Positions 17,843 through 26,948 are shown, counted from the stretch's first letter. The stretch is 64,000 nt of DNA from Virgibacillus sp. LDC-1 (GCF_030137545.1 NZ_JARUVL010000002.1:1-64000); one strand, 5' to 3'. Translations and numbers: made by a program. Notes: generated from the sequence alone by a model not told the origin.

Positions 17843-18829
17843 TTATACTGATGTAACAGTTAATGCAAGCTTTCCAAACTGCTTTCCATCCTTTAAATAA
17901 TTCCAAGCATCTGCAGCATCCTTTAATGGAAAGGTATGATCAACAACAGGATGTATGTGATATTTACTAACAAGGGAGAGGAATGCTTGAAGCTCCTCTC
18001 TACTCCCCATTGTTGTACCATGTAATTCATATTGTCCATAAAAAAATGTTCTTAAATCAAATGTTACTTCATCTCCTGTGGAAGAACCAAAAACAACCAT
18101 TCTACCACCCTTTCGAAGAACCTCCAATGAACGCCTAAATGTAGCATTTCCCACACTATCGATTACAAGATCGATTTTTTCATTTTTTAATATAGCAGGC
18201 CAATCACTCGCTGTTTTTATAACGACATCTGCACCAAGTTTTTTTGCTTTCTCCAGCTTAGCTTTACTTCGTGACGTTACAATTACCCGTGCTCCGATAC
18301 ATTTAGCAAGTAGAATTAATATGGTTGCAACTCCACTTCCTGCCCCCGGAATAAATACCGTTTCTCCACTTTTTAATTTACCTTTTGTAAACATTGCTCG
18401 GTACCCCGTCAAGCCTGAAAGCGCCAATACTCCTGCTTCTTCCCAAGAAAGATGCTTTGGTTTAGCCTCAACCTGATCTGCTGATAATACAATTTTTTCG
18501 GAAAATGTACCATTGTCAGGCATTCCTAATATATCAAATTCTTTCGGAGGAAAATCACTTTGTTGAAACCATCTAAGCGAAGGGTTAATAATTACTTCAT
18601 CCCCGCATTTAACATGTTGAACCCCTTCTCCTACCGTTTCAATCATTCCGGCTCCATCTGATCCAATGATTAGTGGAGAGTGATCCTTTGATAAGCGATC
18701 TGGAATAAACAAATCACGATGATTTAACCCCGCTGTTTTTATGGAAACTATTACTTCACCTTTACTAGGAACAGGATCTTCCATCTCCTTCAATTTGAAC
18801 GTACCTTGATCAATTACAAATGCTTTCAT
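17843..18829 (-). CDS. medium-chain dehydrogenase/reductase, quinone-oxidoreductase-like
   Basis: A 328-residue MDR-family protein. The GroES-like domain is followed by a Rossmann domain with the nucleotide motif GAGSGVATILILLAK (about residue 166). The catalytic zinc ligands of alcohol dehydrogenases are not complete: the usual first Cys is replaced in AGLNHRDLF, and no structural four-Cys cluster is present, so this is more like a zinc-independent NADPH reductase of enones or quinones. Its ATG overlaps the stop of the ArsA-type gene by four bases, so the two are translationally coupled in one operon. The substrate is unknown. Confidence 0.82.
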   Translation of the reverse strand: MKAFVIDQGTFKLKEMEDPVPSKGEVIVSIKTAGLNHRDLFIPDRLSKDHSPLIIGSDGAGMIETVGEGVQHVKCGDEVIINPSLRWFQQSDFPPKEFDILGMPDNGTFSEKIVLSADQVEAKPKHLSWEEAGVLALSGLTGYRAMFTKGKLKSGETVFIPGAGSGVATILILLAKCIGARVIVTSRSKAKLEKAKKLGADVVIKTASDWPAILKNEKIDLVIDSVGNATFRRSLEVLRKGGRMVVFGSSTGDEVTFDLRTFFYGQYELHGTTMGSREELQAFLSLVSKYHIHPVVDHTFPLKDAADAWNYLKDGKQFGKLALTVTSV

Positions 18830-19767
18830 TGCTTCGCCTCTCCTTCCAAATATGAACTAAAAATCTCCAAATCACTAATAAAACTTATATCTTTAGAAAA
18901 TAACGGCACCTCACATAAGTGTTTACGTGGAAATAATTCGCGAATTTGTTGCAAATAGAACCGTTCATGCTTGCGTCGCATTTCTATATATTCCCCACTT
19001 GCATCATTTGGTAACACTTTATTTATTATTAAGGATTTCACAAAAAGCTGATAATTATCAAGTAAATTGATTGCTTTCTTCGTTTCTAAAATAGGAAGGC
19101 GTTCCGGATTTAATACAAATATAAAGCCAGTTTGATCATTATCAAGCAATATTGTCCGTGCATGAGCAAATTTTTCCTGCCGTTTTTTTAATACTTGATA
19201 GATTGGATCATCTACTCTTTCTCCATCATGCAAAAGCTTACTGTAATGCTCATTCGTCTTCTTTCTTTTTTGAAGCATGCTTTCGACCCAAACTCCCATC
19301 AATTCTGGAAGAGAAAGCAATCGAATCGTATGACCTGTTGGTGCCGTATCAAATATGATCGCATCATATTGCTTGCGTTCTTCAACAACTATGTCAATTA
19401 CTTTATTAAACATTGCTGCTTCATCTGCACCTGGAGAAACACGTGCTGTATCTAGTAATCGGTTCACTTCATCCAGCCAGCCTGAATGAATAATATGCTT
19501 CATATTTTCTTTTACTTCTGAAATATATGTCTCGGTTTCAAACTGAGGATCAATTTCTAATACGGTAAGTGATGGTGAAATCCTTGTTCCTTTCCTATCA
19601 ATAGGAGAATCGAATAAATCTCCTAAGTTATGTGCTGGATCTGTAGAAACAAGTAAGGTTTTTTTTCCAAGCATTGCTTGTTTCCAGGCAATAGCTGTTG
19701 CTGATGTTGATTTACCAACACCACCTTTGCCACCAATGAACAAGATTTGCTTATTCCATTCCTCCAT
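18826..19767 (-). CDS. ArsA/Get3-type ATPase
   Basis: A 313-residue ATPase of the ArsA/Get3 family. The deviant Walker A motif GGKGGVGKST is at about residues 12-21, switch I is seen in STDPAHNLGDLF and switch II in DTAPTGHTIRLLSLPE. It is a single-domain form, half the length of the arsenite-pump ArsA. No ArsB, ArsD or ArsR gene is nearby, so arsenite export is unlikely. It lies in an operon with a small protein ending in Cys-Cys upstream and an MDR reductase that overlaps its stop. A chaperone or metal-transfer role is an inference. Confidence 0.88.
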   Translation of the reverse strand: MEEWNKQILFIGGKGGVGKSTSATAIAWKQAMLGKKTLLVSTDPAHNLGDLFDSPIDRKGTRISPSLTVLEIDPQFETETYISEVKENMKHIIHSGWLDEVNRLLDTARVSPGADEAAMFNKVIDIVVEERKQYDAIIFDTAPTGHTIRLLSLPELMGVWVESMLQKRKKTNEHYSKLLHDGERVDDPIYQVLKKRQEKFAHARTILLDNDQTGFIFVLNPERLPILETKKAINLLDNYQLFVKSLIINKVLPNDASGEYIEMRRKHERFYLQQIRELFPRKHLCEVPLFSKDISFISDLEIFSSYLEGEAKQ

Positions 19768-19794
19768 TTAATTTTTCCTCCTTTCTGGCCCCTA

Positions 19795-20052
19795 TTAACA
19801 GCATCTAATTCCCGATAAAGGAGACTTATCCATTCCCATACGTAGATGCCAATCATGAAAGTCTTCGATTATGTATGGATAGAGCTCTAATGTAAAGTAA
19901 TAGGCCGGATTAGGTACACCTAGCAACTCAGAATAGAGGAGTAGAAAGAACAAATCATCCTCTCCTCGTAGTTCGCGAGCAATTTCTGTACGATGTGGCA
20001 TTGACAATACTTCTTCATACCAACGAATTAATTGTTTAGCTTGTTTGATCAT
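19795..20052 (-). CDS. small protein ending in Cys-Cys (cory-CC-star type)
   Basis: An 85-residue protein with the conserved-looking core MPHRTEIARELRGEDDLFFL, a PNPAYYFTLELYPY segment and a WHLRMGMDKSPLSGIRCC end in which the last two residues before the stop are cysteines. I recall that NCBI annotates such proteins as cory-CC-star, found next to ArsA-family ATPases; I cannot verify the match here. AGGGGTG precedes the ATG, and the ArsA-type gene follows 27 bases downstream behind its own AGGAGG site. The terminal Cys pair could bind a metal or be handled by the ATPase. Confidence 0.65.
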   Translation of the reverse strand: MIKQAKQLIRWYEEVLSMPHRTEIARELRGEDDLFFLLLYSELLGVPNPAYYFTLELYPYIIEDFHDWHLRMGMDKSPLSGIRCC

Positions 20053-20142
20053 CCAATATCACCCCTATGCAAAGTTAGTAAAAACAATTAGATCAAGGTA
20101 TACCTTTTGCCTGTAGATAGACCTTACGCTCGAATATCAAAT

Positions 20143-20227
20143 CGCTCTGAAAAATACGATAGCCCGTAATCCAGTATGGAGTAGCTTAATTACTACTTCT
20201 TTGAAGGCGATCGTATTGTCCAGAGCG
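20143..20227. repeat. long imperfect hairpin with 22-bp arms
   Basis: Left arm 20143-20164 pairs with right arm 20206-20227 at 19 of 22 positions. The loop contains a smaller stem (AGTAG/CTACT near 20180-20195). There is no U tract beside it. It lies in the 252-base gap between the CstA-type gene and the CC-protein gene, both on the minus strand. A smaller TTTTAC/GTAAAA hairpin lies near 20246-20262 and may end the transporter transcript. Confidence 0.65.
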
Positions 20228-20304
20228 CGTATTTACCTGTATAACTTTTACTTTACGTAAAACGTTTAAATGCTAGCCGCATTGATTTATTCATCCACAC
20301 GTAT

Positions 20305-22038
20305 TTATTCTCTAGGGGAACCCGAACGATGTTCATTACTTAATACGGAAAAAGCCGTCAATGTTATCCAGATAGCAAACACGAAAATAATTGCTCCAAA
20401 TATAAACAATAAGCTATTGGAGCTGGAACCAAACCATGACCATTCAAAAAAGACTTGCTGGAACATCGCATACAATGTCATGAACATGAGGAAAACCATT
20501 GGAATAAGAACAATTGCATAATTCCTACCAAGACGTTTTAACCAAATTGCAATTAACAAAAGACTTATCCCTGCTAATAGTTGATTGGATGTTCCAAACA
20601 AGGGCCATAGCAAATATCCGCCAGACCCAAAGCCTTTAGGTCCTTCAGGTAACAAAACAAGGGCTGCACTAGCAACAACAGCAATACTTGTAGCTACATG
20701 CTTTTTGGATAAGGTTGAGAAATTGTACGTAATTCCTAATTCCGCGATAATATAACGCATTAGACGAACTGAAGTATCTAGCGTCGTTGCTGCAAAGCTC
20801 ACAACAATAATAGAAACAATGGTAGTGGCAATCGGAACTGGAATCATTAATCCAGTTGCTAGCTTACTAGCTCCCTCAACAAATACATTTAACCCAGCAC
20901 CATTTGCAGCCGTATAGCTGTGGTATGTTGCTAAAAATTCATCTGCACTCGGGAAAAATGTAACCACCGCAAGAATAGCTATTAACGCTAATGATCCTTC
21001 ACCTACCGCACCTAAATAGCCGACAAACCGTGCATCCGTTTCTTTATTTAATTGTTTAGAAGACGTTCCAGAGGAAACTAATCCATGAAAACCAGAAATG
21101 GCTCCACATGCAATAGTAATAAACAATAAAGGAAACCAGGATACATCTGTTCCTGTATTTGTAAGCGGAGCCGTTATCGTTGGATTCGTAAATAAGAGCC
21201 CTAAATATAATATCGCCAGTCCAACAATTAACTGATGCGAATTAATAAAGTCACGTGGCTGCAATAGCTTCCATACCGGGAGTGTTGAAGCAATATAAAC
21301 ATAGATCATCAAGATGATAATCCAAATGAAAAAAGCAGACGATACAGCCCCTAATCCAAATAAACCTGCCCCATTCTCTCCACCCATGTATTGTACAAGA
21401 TCAATTTGTAAAAAATCAATTTTACTAGCAAAGATAGCTACTACATACATTAAAACCAAGGCAATTAACGAAGGGCCAAGCATGCGTTTCTTACGTTTAT
21501 ATACCGCATGCCCAATCCAAATAGCCAATGGAATTTGAATAAATACTGGTAATACACTTGCCGGGAAAGATATAAACAAATTGGCAATGACCCAGGCAAA
21601 TACTGCATTTACCATTAGTACAAGAATTAATATAATGCATAGAAACAATATTTTCGCACGCTGTCCGATCAATTTGTTTGCAAGCGTTCCAACAGACTGT
21701 CCTTTATTTCTGACAGATAAAACTAATGTTCCAAAATCATGAACACCCGCAGCAAAAACGGTTCCTAAAATAACCCATAGAAATGCTGGTAGCCATCCCC
21801 AATAAACCGCAATGGCTGGTCCTACGATTGGTGCAGCGCCTGCAACTGATGTAAAGTGATGGCCCCATAAGACATATTTGCTTGTCGGAACAAAATCGAC
21901 ACCGTCCTTGAAGCGATGCGCAGGTGTGACATAATTTGGATCTAGTCGAAATATTTTCTCTGCAACAAATTTCGAATAGTATCGATAGCCTAATGCAAAC
22001 ACGACCATTCCAATGAATGCAATGAACATGCCATTCAT
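20305..22038 (-). CDS. CstA-family transporter (carbon starvation/pyruvate uptake)
   Basis: A 577-residue membrane protein with about sixteen spans. I take ATG 22038, preceded by GGGAGG, rather than the longer frame from 22107. Signature segments are PTSKYVLWGHHFTSVAGAAPIVGPAIA, GVHDFGTLVLSVRNKGQSVG and SGFHGLVSSGTSSKQLN. In enteric bacteria CstA and BtsT take up peptides or pyruvate. The length of about 580 residues fits the shorter BtsT/CstA forms of Bacillaceae. No LytST-type two-component regulator is adjacent. Confidence 0.9.
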   Translation of the reverse strand: MNGMFIAFIGMVVFALGYRYYSKFVAEKIFRLDPNYVTPAHRFKDGVDFVPTSKYVLWGHHFTSVAGAAPIVGPAIAVYWGWLPAFLWVILGTVFAAGVHDFGTLVLSVRNKGQSVGTLANKLIGQRAKILFLCIILILVLMVNAVFAWVIANLFISFPASVLPVFIQIPLAIWIGHAVYKRKKRMLGPSLIALVLMYVVAIFASKIDFLQIDLVQYMGGENGAGLFGLGAVSSAFFIWIIILMIYVYIASTLPVWKLLQPRDFINSHQLIVGLAILYLGLLFTNPTITAPLTNTGTDVSWFPLLFITIACGAISGFHGLVSSGTSSKQLNKETDARFVGYLGAVGEGSLALIAILAVVTFFPSADEFLATYHSYTAANGAGLNVFVEGASKLATGLMIPVPIATTIVSIIVVSFAATTLDTSVRLMRYIIAELGITYNFSTLSKKHVATSIAVVASAALVLLPEGPKGFGSGGYLLWPLFGTSNQLLAGISLLLIAIWLKRLGRNYAIVLIPMVFLMFMTLYAMFQQVFFEWSWFGSSSNSLLFIFGAIIFVFAIWITLTAFSVLSNEHRSGSPRE

Positions 22039-22201
22039 TTGTATACCTCCCATTCTCATTAAATTAATATAGCGTATGTCCACATTCATTTGTTTAGTAC
22101 AACCCATCTCTCAATTTCTCTGAAATCTCCTAACTGTAAAAAAGGAATCCCAGGGAAGGTGCGAATGAACCGACGAGTACTGAAGCTAGACGTAACTATT
22201 G

Positions 22202-22234
22202 TTCTATAAAACGTTATCCACAACGAACGATTTT
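22202..22234 (-). repeat. dispersed 33-bp repeat, copy B
   Basis: The minus strand matches 13111-13143 at 31 of 33 positions. Continuing on the minus strand there is GTCTAGCTTCAGT and a GC-richer stretch to about 22150, which recalls a degenerate intergenic repeat of Bacillaceae. Confidence 0.7.
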
Positions 22235-22251
22235 AATAATTTTCTAAACAT

Positions 22252-22280
22252 AAAAAAGCTGTCCGTAAATGAACAGCTCC
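22252..22280 (-). terminator. terminator after the 472-aa transporter gene
   Basis: On the minus strand AGCTGTTC pairs with GGACAGCT-type sequence (22257-22262 and 22273-22278 on the plus strand), followed by six T. It lies 73 bases after the stop at 22353. Confidence 0.7.
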
Positions 22281-22352
22281 TTCATTCCTTCCATATATGT
22301 TGCTTGATGCAGACCATTCTCGTCTATCTCTCCTTAATATTAAAAACTCGGA

Positions 22353-23771
22353 TTAAAATAAATACACAGCAATAACCGTAGCAATAAATAGTCCTAGCAC
22401 GACGGGTAAAAAATTCTTACGGACTAATTCCATTACGGATACGCCACAAAAACCCGCAATAGCTATTAACGATGACCAAGCGACGAGCGTTCCTCCACCT
22501 GCCCAAATAGCTCCCATTTGTCCAATTGCAGCAAGTGTTTCGGAACTAATCGTACTTGTTCCCATTGTGGCAGCCAGCGCTCCTGTTAATGGCAATCCGG
22601 AAAAACCTGATCCATCCAGTCCTGTTATCATACCAACCAATAAGACACTAAACCCTACAAATAAAGCGTCCTGTGGTAAAAATCCTTGCATCGATTGAAT
22701 TAAGTCAAACAAAAGAGCTGGTCCCTCATCAACACCAAGGATACGACCAGAAAAATCTGGACTTCCTAGAAAAAAGAATCCAGCAATTGGAATGACTGGA
22801 CCCATTGCCTTAAACGCAAATACAAAACCATCGGTAATATGATTGCTAATATAGTCTAGAGCATGTTGCTTTCCAAACGCAATCGTAGCAAGTAACAATA
22901 AGATTACTGCTACACCCCCAATAAGTGCTGCTCCATCTCCTCCTTCTAGTCCACCCATTCTTCCAGAAATTAATTTTGTATACATCATATACGCAACTAC
23001 TGTAACTAATGCTAATGGGACGAAGATGGCGAACACTTTACTCCAAATTGGCAAATGAGTTGCAGTCGCTTTATTCACCGTTCGTTCCGCTGTGCGCAAC
23101 GATTGAAGCTCTACTTCATTCTGTTTATCTCCTTTTAGACGAATGGTTTTTCGGTGGAATAAATACGCGCCTAAAATGGCTACAAATCCAACGATTAACG
23201 ATAAAATAAGTGCTTGATCGGCAACCGCACTTACCTCTAACCCACCAGCCTTTGCTGACAAACTAGGCGCAACCTGAACGACATAATCAGAGGAAAGTGC
23301 CATTCCTTGCCCAGCAAGCGCAATAGCTACCGCAGCACTTATTGCCGGTAAACCAGCTCGCACTGCCGCTGGAACAAGAAGCGCACAAATGAGCGGAACA
23401 GCTGGTGTTGGCCAGAAAAACAGCGATATAGTATACGTAATAATAACAAGGATAAAAAACGCAAGATGCCCATTCACCATCATTTTTTGTATCGGTTGGA
23501 TCATACGTTGATCTGCGCCTAAATCATTTAAAGAATGAAGTAAAGCAATCATAAAGGTAATAATTAGAAATATATTAAACAATTCTTGCGCAGCTACAAG
23601 ATTCGCATTGAATATGGCAGTAAATCCGTCTACGAGACTTCCTTTATACACGAGTGCAATGAAAAAAGTACCCAATAGCGTTGGAAGCACCACTCCTTTT
23701 CGAAACATCATTGTGATGATAATGAGCAATGTAAATATACCGTATAGCCAATGGGATAATGTTAATTCCAA
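22353..23771 (-). CDS. multi-span membrane transporter, substrate unknown
   Basis: A 472-residue membrane protein with about twelve spans. The frame opens at TTG 23789, but AAGGGAG lies six bases before a second TTG at 23771, which I take as the start. The sequence shows two similar halves with loop motifs FFWPTPAVPLICALLVPAAVRAG and GLDGSGFSGLPLTGALA, as in ion-transporter-superfamily permeases such as gluconate, citrate or C4-dicarboxylate carriers. I cannot place it in a named family. It has its own terminator and lies upstream of the CstA-type gene on the same strand. Confidence 0.7.
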   Translation of the reverse strand: MELTLSHWLYGIFTLLIIITMMFRKGVVLPTLLGTFFIALVYKGSLVDGFTAIFNANLVAAQELFNIFLIITFMIALLHSLNDLGADQRMIQPIQKMMVNGHLAFFILVIITYTISLFFWPTPAVPLICALLVPAAVRAGLPAISAAVAIALAGQGMALSSDYVVQVAPSLSAKAGGLEVSAVADQALILSLIVGFVAILGAYLFHRKTIRLKGDKQNEVELQSLRTAERTVNKATATHLPIWSKVFAIFVPLALVTVVAYMMYTKLISGRMGGLEGGDGAALIGGVAVILLLLATIAFGKQHALDYISNHITDGFVFAFKAMGPVIPIAGFFFLGSPDFSGRILGVDEGPALLFDLIQSMQGFLPQDALFVGFSVLLVGMITGLDGSGFSGLPLTGALAATMGTSTISSETLAAIGQMGAIWAGGGTLVAWSSLIAIAGFCGVSVMELVRKNFLPVVLGLFIATVIAVYLF

Positions 23772-23857
23772 CTGAATCTCCCTTTCCAAAAGTACTATAC
23801 AATAGCCTATGCTCGCTTAATTAGAGCGGTGCTTAGAAATATGTCCATTACAAATTT

Positions 23858-24004
23858 TTAAAATTGTTGAACCTCTTCTAACTTTGTTTCACCTATACAG
23901 CTCGCACATAATAATACGCCATCTACATGCAAGCCATTGAAAAATCCATCCTCACAATACACCTCTACTCCACAACAGCTGCAATACCCAACAAATTCCC
24001 GCAT
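23858..24004 (-). CDS. small zinc-ribbon protein (48 aa)
   Basis: A 48-residue frame from ATG 24002-24004 to TAA 23858. It has Cys8, Cys10, Cys11 and Cys17 near the N terminus (YCSCCGVEVYCEDG) and a CASC pair at about residues 33-36, the pattern of a small zinc-binding protein. GAGGAG stands at a proper distance before the ATG. It resembles in style small Bacillus zinc-ribbon proteins such as Gin/CsfB but is not clearly one of them. Function unknown. Confidence 0.65.
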   Translation of the reverse strand: MREFVGYCSCCGVEVYCEDGFFNGLHVDGVLLCASCIGETKLEEVQQF

Positions 24005-24103
24005 TAAATCGCTCCTCATTCTATAACATTCGACCTATCATTATATTTACTTGCGAGAATTCTGTTGAAGAACAAGAAGGGAGAAAAATTCACTCCATTA
24101 TGG

Positions 24104-24138
24104 AAAAAGGGTAATTCCGTATTATCGGAATTACCCTC
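24104..24138 (-). terminator. terminator after thiT
   Basis: Perfect 11-bp arms (24109-24119 and 24126-24136) followed on the minus strand by TTTTT, just after the stop of the thiamine transporter gene. Confidence 0.85.
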
Positions 24139-24162
24139 CTTCGAGCGGATTCTATTCTTCTA

Positions 24163-24741
24163 TTACGCAGCAGCCGTTAACAAAGTTCGCGGCTGTTTAT
24201 TAAATAGCCAATAAATAACAAATGTACATATGACAAAAGACGGAAGCATGTACGAGCCATTATAAAGTAAGGAATATAACCATGCTGGCTGTCCCTCAGG
24301 TGCAAACTCAGCAAAGAAAATAAATCCTGCGAAAAAATGAGCTAGAAAACGAAGTGACGTTCCGATAAATACACCTGACATAATATAAATAAAACTCTTT
24401 TTGCGCTGTCCATCCTTGATCGTACGATGCACAGACCTTGCAAATATCCCTGCTAATCCAAGCGCTGTAAAAGCAAATACGTACTCAATTACAGCTTGCC
24501 AAAAATAGTAAATGGCTGCTTCGCCAACGGCAATTTGCAGTATCCCCCACAAAAATCCTGAAAGCAAACCGCCTTTTAATCCCCAGCGAAATGCGACGAT
24601 AAATACCGGAATCATTGCAAATGATACAGAGCCACCCTGTGGCCAAATTTTAAACGAGAGAAATGGAATTAAATCCAATACAAGTGCCAATGAGGTAAAA
24701 ATGGAAACTTCGATCAAAAACAGTAAACTTTTAGATTGCAT
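24163..24741 (-). CDS. thiT: thiamine ECF transporter substrate-binding subunit ThiT
   Basis: A 192-residue membrane protein with six spans, the S component of an energy-coupling-factor importer for thiamine. The family features are the FRWGLKGGLLSGFLWGILQ segment (about residues 51-69), WQAVIEYVFAFTALG and LRFLAHFFAGFIFFAEFAPEGQPAWLYSLLYNGSYMLPS. It needs the shared EcfAA'T module encoded elsewhere. A TPP riboswitch upstream confirms thiamine as the substrate. Confidence 0.93.
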   Translation of the reverse strand: MQSKSLLFLIEVSIFTSLALVLDLIPFLSFKIWPQGGSVSFAMIPVFIVAFRWGLKGGLLSGFLWGILQIAVGEAAIYYFWQAVIEYVFAFTALGLAGIFARSVHRTIKDGQRKKSFIYIMSGVFIGTSLRFLAHFFAGFIFFAEFAPEGQPAWLYSLLYNGSYMLPSFVICTFVIYWLFNKQPRTLLTAAA

Positions 24742-24800
24742 ACGAAAAAATACCTCCCCTAATGCTAGTGACTATAACAAGCATGTGATATTTACCAACA

Positions 24801-24858
24801 CAAAAAAAGTAATGCCAAGGGGAAGCTTCCTGATGGGGAATCCGCTCACAGCATTACT
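24801..24858 (-). terminator. riboswitch-controlled terminator before thiT
   Basis: AGTAATGC (24808-24815) pairs with GCATTACT (24851-24858), with a G/C-rich inner stem. On the minus strand it is followed by TTTTTTT. It lies between the TPP aptamer and thiT and is the likely expression platform: thiamine pyrophosphate binding should favour termination. Confidence 0.8.
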
Positions 24859-24874
24859 TTTCCATCAAAAAAGC

Positions 24875-24962
24875 CACCATCCCTACGCTAGTACTAACTA
24901 ACAGGTTCAAAGGGTCTGAACATCTTGTTCACTCTCAGCCAAATGGCTCCCCCTGTAGGCTT
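24875..24962 (-). promoter_or_regulatory. TPP riboswitch (THI element)
   Basis: The minus strand carries the conserved THI-box parts in order: GGGGGAGCC, GGCTGAGAG, then GACCCTTTGAACCTG, then GTTAGTTAGTACTAGCGTAGGGA. The closing stem pairs CCTAC (24955-24959 on plus as GTAGG) with GTAGG at 24882-24886. It controls thiT through the terminator downstream. Confidence 0.95.
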
Positions 24963-25036
24963 CTTTCTATACTTTTTTTGTTACATGTATTGTAGCTCAT
25001 TCTAAAATCGATTGCAAGATTTAGAATATAATAATA

Positions 25037-26827
25037 CTAATAAGCGATAAATTCCTCTACATCTTTCACACATAAATGGATCGCGCGTTGCCAAAAATCA
25101 GGCTTCGTCAAATCAACTTTAAGATGCTTCGCTGCCAAGTCTTCTACGCTCATCCGTCCTGTATCTTGTAATAAAGCAATGTAGTCGTCTTCAAAGCTGC
25201 CACCTTTTTCAAGCGCATAGGCATAGATTCCTAAGCTAAATAAATATCCAAATGTATACGGGAAATTATAAAACGGAACACCAGTGATATGAAAATGAAG
25301 CTTAGAAGCCCAAAAATTAGGATCATATTCCTCAAGACTATTATGGTAGGCTTCTTTTTGCGCTTCGAGCATTAACTCATTTAAGCGTTGGACAGAAACC
25401 ATGCCCTGCTTACGTTCTTCATAAAAACGTTGCTCAAATAAAAATCGTGCGTGAATGTTCATAAAAAAAGCAATACTTCGTTGAATTTTATCTTCTAATA
25501 GCGCCAATTTTTCCTCACGTGTTTTCGCTTGTTTCACAGATGCATCTGCTACAATCATCTCTGCAAACGTAGACGCTGTTTCTGCAACATTCATCGCATA
25601 CTTTTGATTCAAACCATGCATTTCATTCATCACATGTTGATGATATGCATGACCAAGCTCGTGTGCTAACGTTGCAATATTTGAAGAAGTACCGGAATAT
25701 GTCATGAAAATTCTCGTTTGCTTACTATCTGGAAAGCTCGTGCAAAAACCACCAGGGCGTTTTCCAGGTCGATCCTCCGCTTCAATCCATCGCTTTTGAA
25801 AAGCCATTTGAGCAAAATCAGCCATTTTAGGACTAAACTTTTGGAAATGCTTGGTGATAAATTGCGCTCCTTCAGTAAAGCTATAGCGCTTCACACTATT
25901 TGATATTGGCGCACCGATATCATACATGCTTAGCTTATCTAGACCAAGCAATGCGGCTTTTTTGTCTAGAAAAGCTTTAAAATGTGGTTTCGCCTCCCTA
26001 ATTGCATCCCACATCGCATCCAATGTAGCCTTTTCCATTCGATTAATGGACAAAGGTTCTTGGAGAACGCTTTCCCAACCACGATGTTTGTACGTTTGTA
26101 AACGAAACCCTGCTAAATGGTTTAATGATTGGCTAAATAACGGCGCATTTTCCTCCCACGCTTTTCCGATTTGATTAAAGACATATCTGCGTACCCCACG
26201 ATCCGGATGGCTTAGCTTATTTGCCGCTTGACTAACAGAAAATTTTTTATCCTCTCCGTTCTCTTGCAGGTTCACATGCATCTTTCCAACGATCGTATTA
26301 TACATTTCCCCCCAAGCGTGATAGCCATCAATAGCTAAATCGCCAATCAGCACCTCCATATTTCCTGGAAGATGCTGTTTTGCTTTTTCACGCATTTCAT
26401 TTAAGCTAAAAGAAACGTCCTCTAAAGAGGGATGTAACTCGATTTTTTCCCATTCTTGCTCCTCTATCGTTACAAGCTTCTGCTTTAAAACCGTTTGAAT
26501 GGCTCCCATTCTGGCATTTAATTCTGTCCGCTTTCCTACAAGAAGATTCGCCTTTTCGTCATGAACATTTTGTGCACTCAAGCAGCTAACAAACGCAGAT
26601 ACTTCACGTAGCTGTTTCATCACTTTTTCAAGAGCACTAACGATTTTAACTAATCCCTCGATCGCCTGTTCTTTATCCTTCCATTGAAATTGGTCGACCA
26701 TCGTTTCAAGTGTTGTCATCGCTCGTTGTAATTTTGTTACATAAACTTGAAATTCAGTTGAGTCACTTCCCCCCGAAAAAATGACCTCTAAATCCCATGT
26801 TGGTTCATACTCAACCTTTTGTTGCAT
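25037..26827 (-). CDS. M3-family oligoendopeptidase (PepF type)
   Basis: A 596-residue cytoplasmic zinc metallopeptidase of family M3. The zinc motif HELGHAYH (HExxH) lies about residue 380-390, with the third ligand Glu in NVAETASTFAEMI. The length and the C-terminal HITGVPFYNFPYTFGYLFSLGIYA fit the oligoendopeptidase F branch, which cuts short peptides. AAAGGAGAG precedes the ATG. Confidence 0.92.
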   Translation of the reverse strand: MQQKVEYEPTWDLEVIFSGGSDSTEFQVYVTKLQRAMTTLETMVDQFQWKDKEQAIEGLVKIVSALEKVMKQLREVSAFVSCLSAQNVHDEKANLLVGKRTELNARMGAIQTVLKQKLVTIEEQEWEKIELHPSLEDVSFSLNEMREKAKQHLPGNMEVLIGDLAIDGYHAWGEMYNTIVGKMHVNLQENGEDKKFSVSQAANKLSHPDRGVRRYVFNQIGKAWEENAPLFSQSLNHLAGFRLQTYKHRGWESVLQEPLSINRMEKATLDAMWDAIREAKPHFKAFLDKKAALLGLDKLSMYDIGAPISNSVKRYSFTEGAQFITKHFQKFSPKMADFAQMAFQKRWIEAEDRPGKRPGGFCTSFPDSKQTRIFMTYSGTSSNIATLAHELGHAYHQHVMNEMHGLNQKYAMNVAETASTFAEMIVADASVKQAKTREEKLALLEDKIQRSIAFFMNIHARFLFEQRFYEERKQGMVSVQRLNELMLEAQKEAYHNSLEEYDPNFWASKLHFHITGVPFYNFPYTFGYLFSLGIYAYALEKGGSFEDDYIALLQDTGRMSVEDLAAKHLKVDLTKPDFWQRAIHLCVKDVEEFIAY

Positions 26828-26948
26828 CCAATCTCTCCTTTGAATAGAAATGAAATGTATGTATATTCCTATTATACTGAAATAACAAACATTTTCTATA
26901 CATAAGTTTGCATAAGATCGAGAAATGCAATTGATAAGTCTGTTGAGT

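Noticed and set aside
18826-19767. Arsenite-pump ATPase (ArsA of an ars operon)
   Set aside because: The protein is the single-domain form and no ArsB, ArsR, ArsD or ArsC gene is nearby; the neighbours are a CC-ended protein and a reductase.
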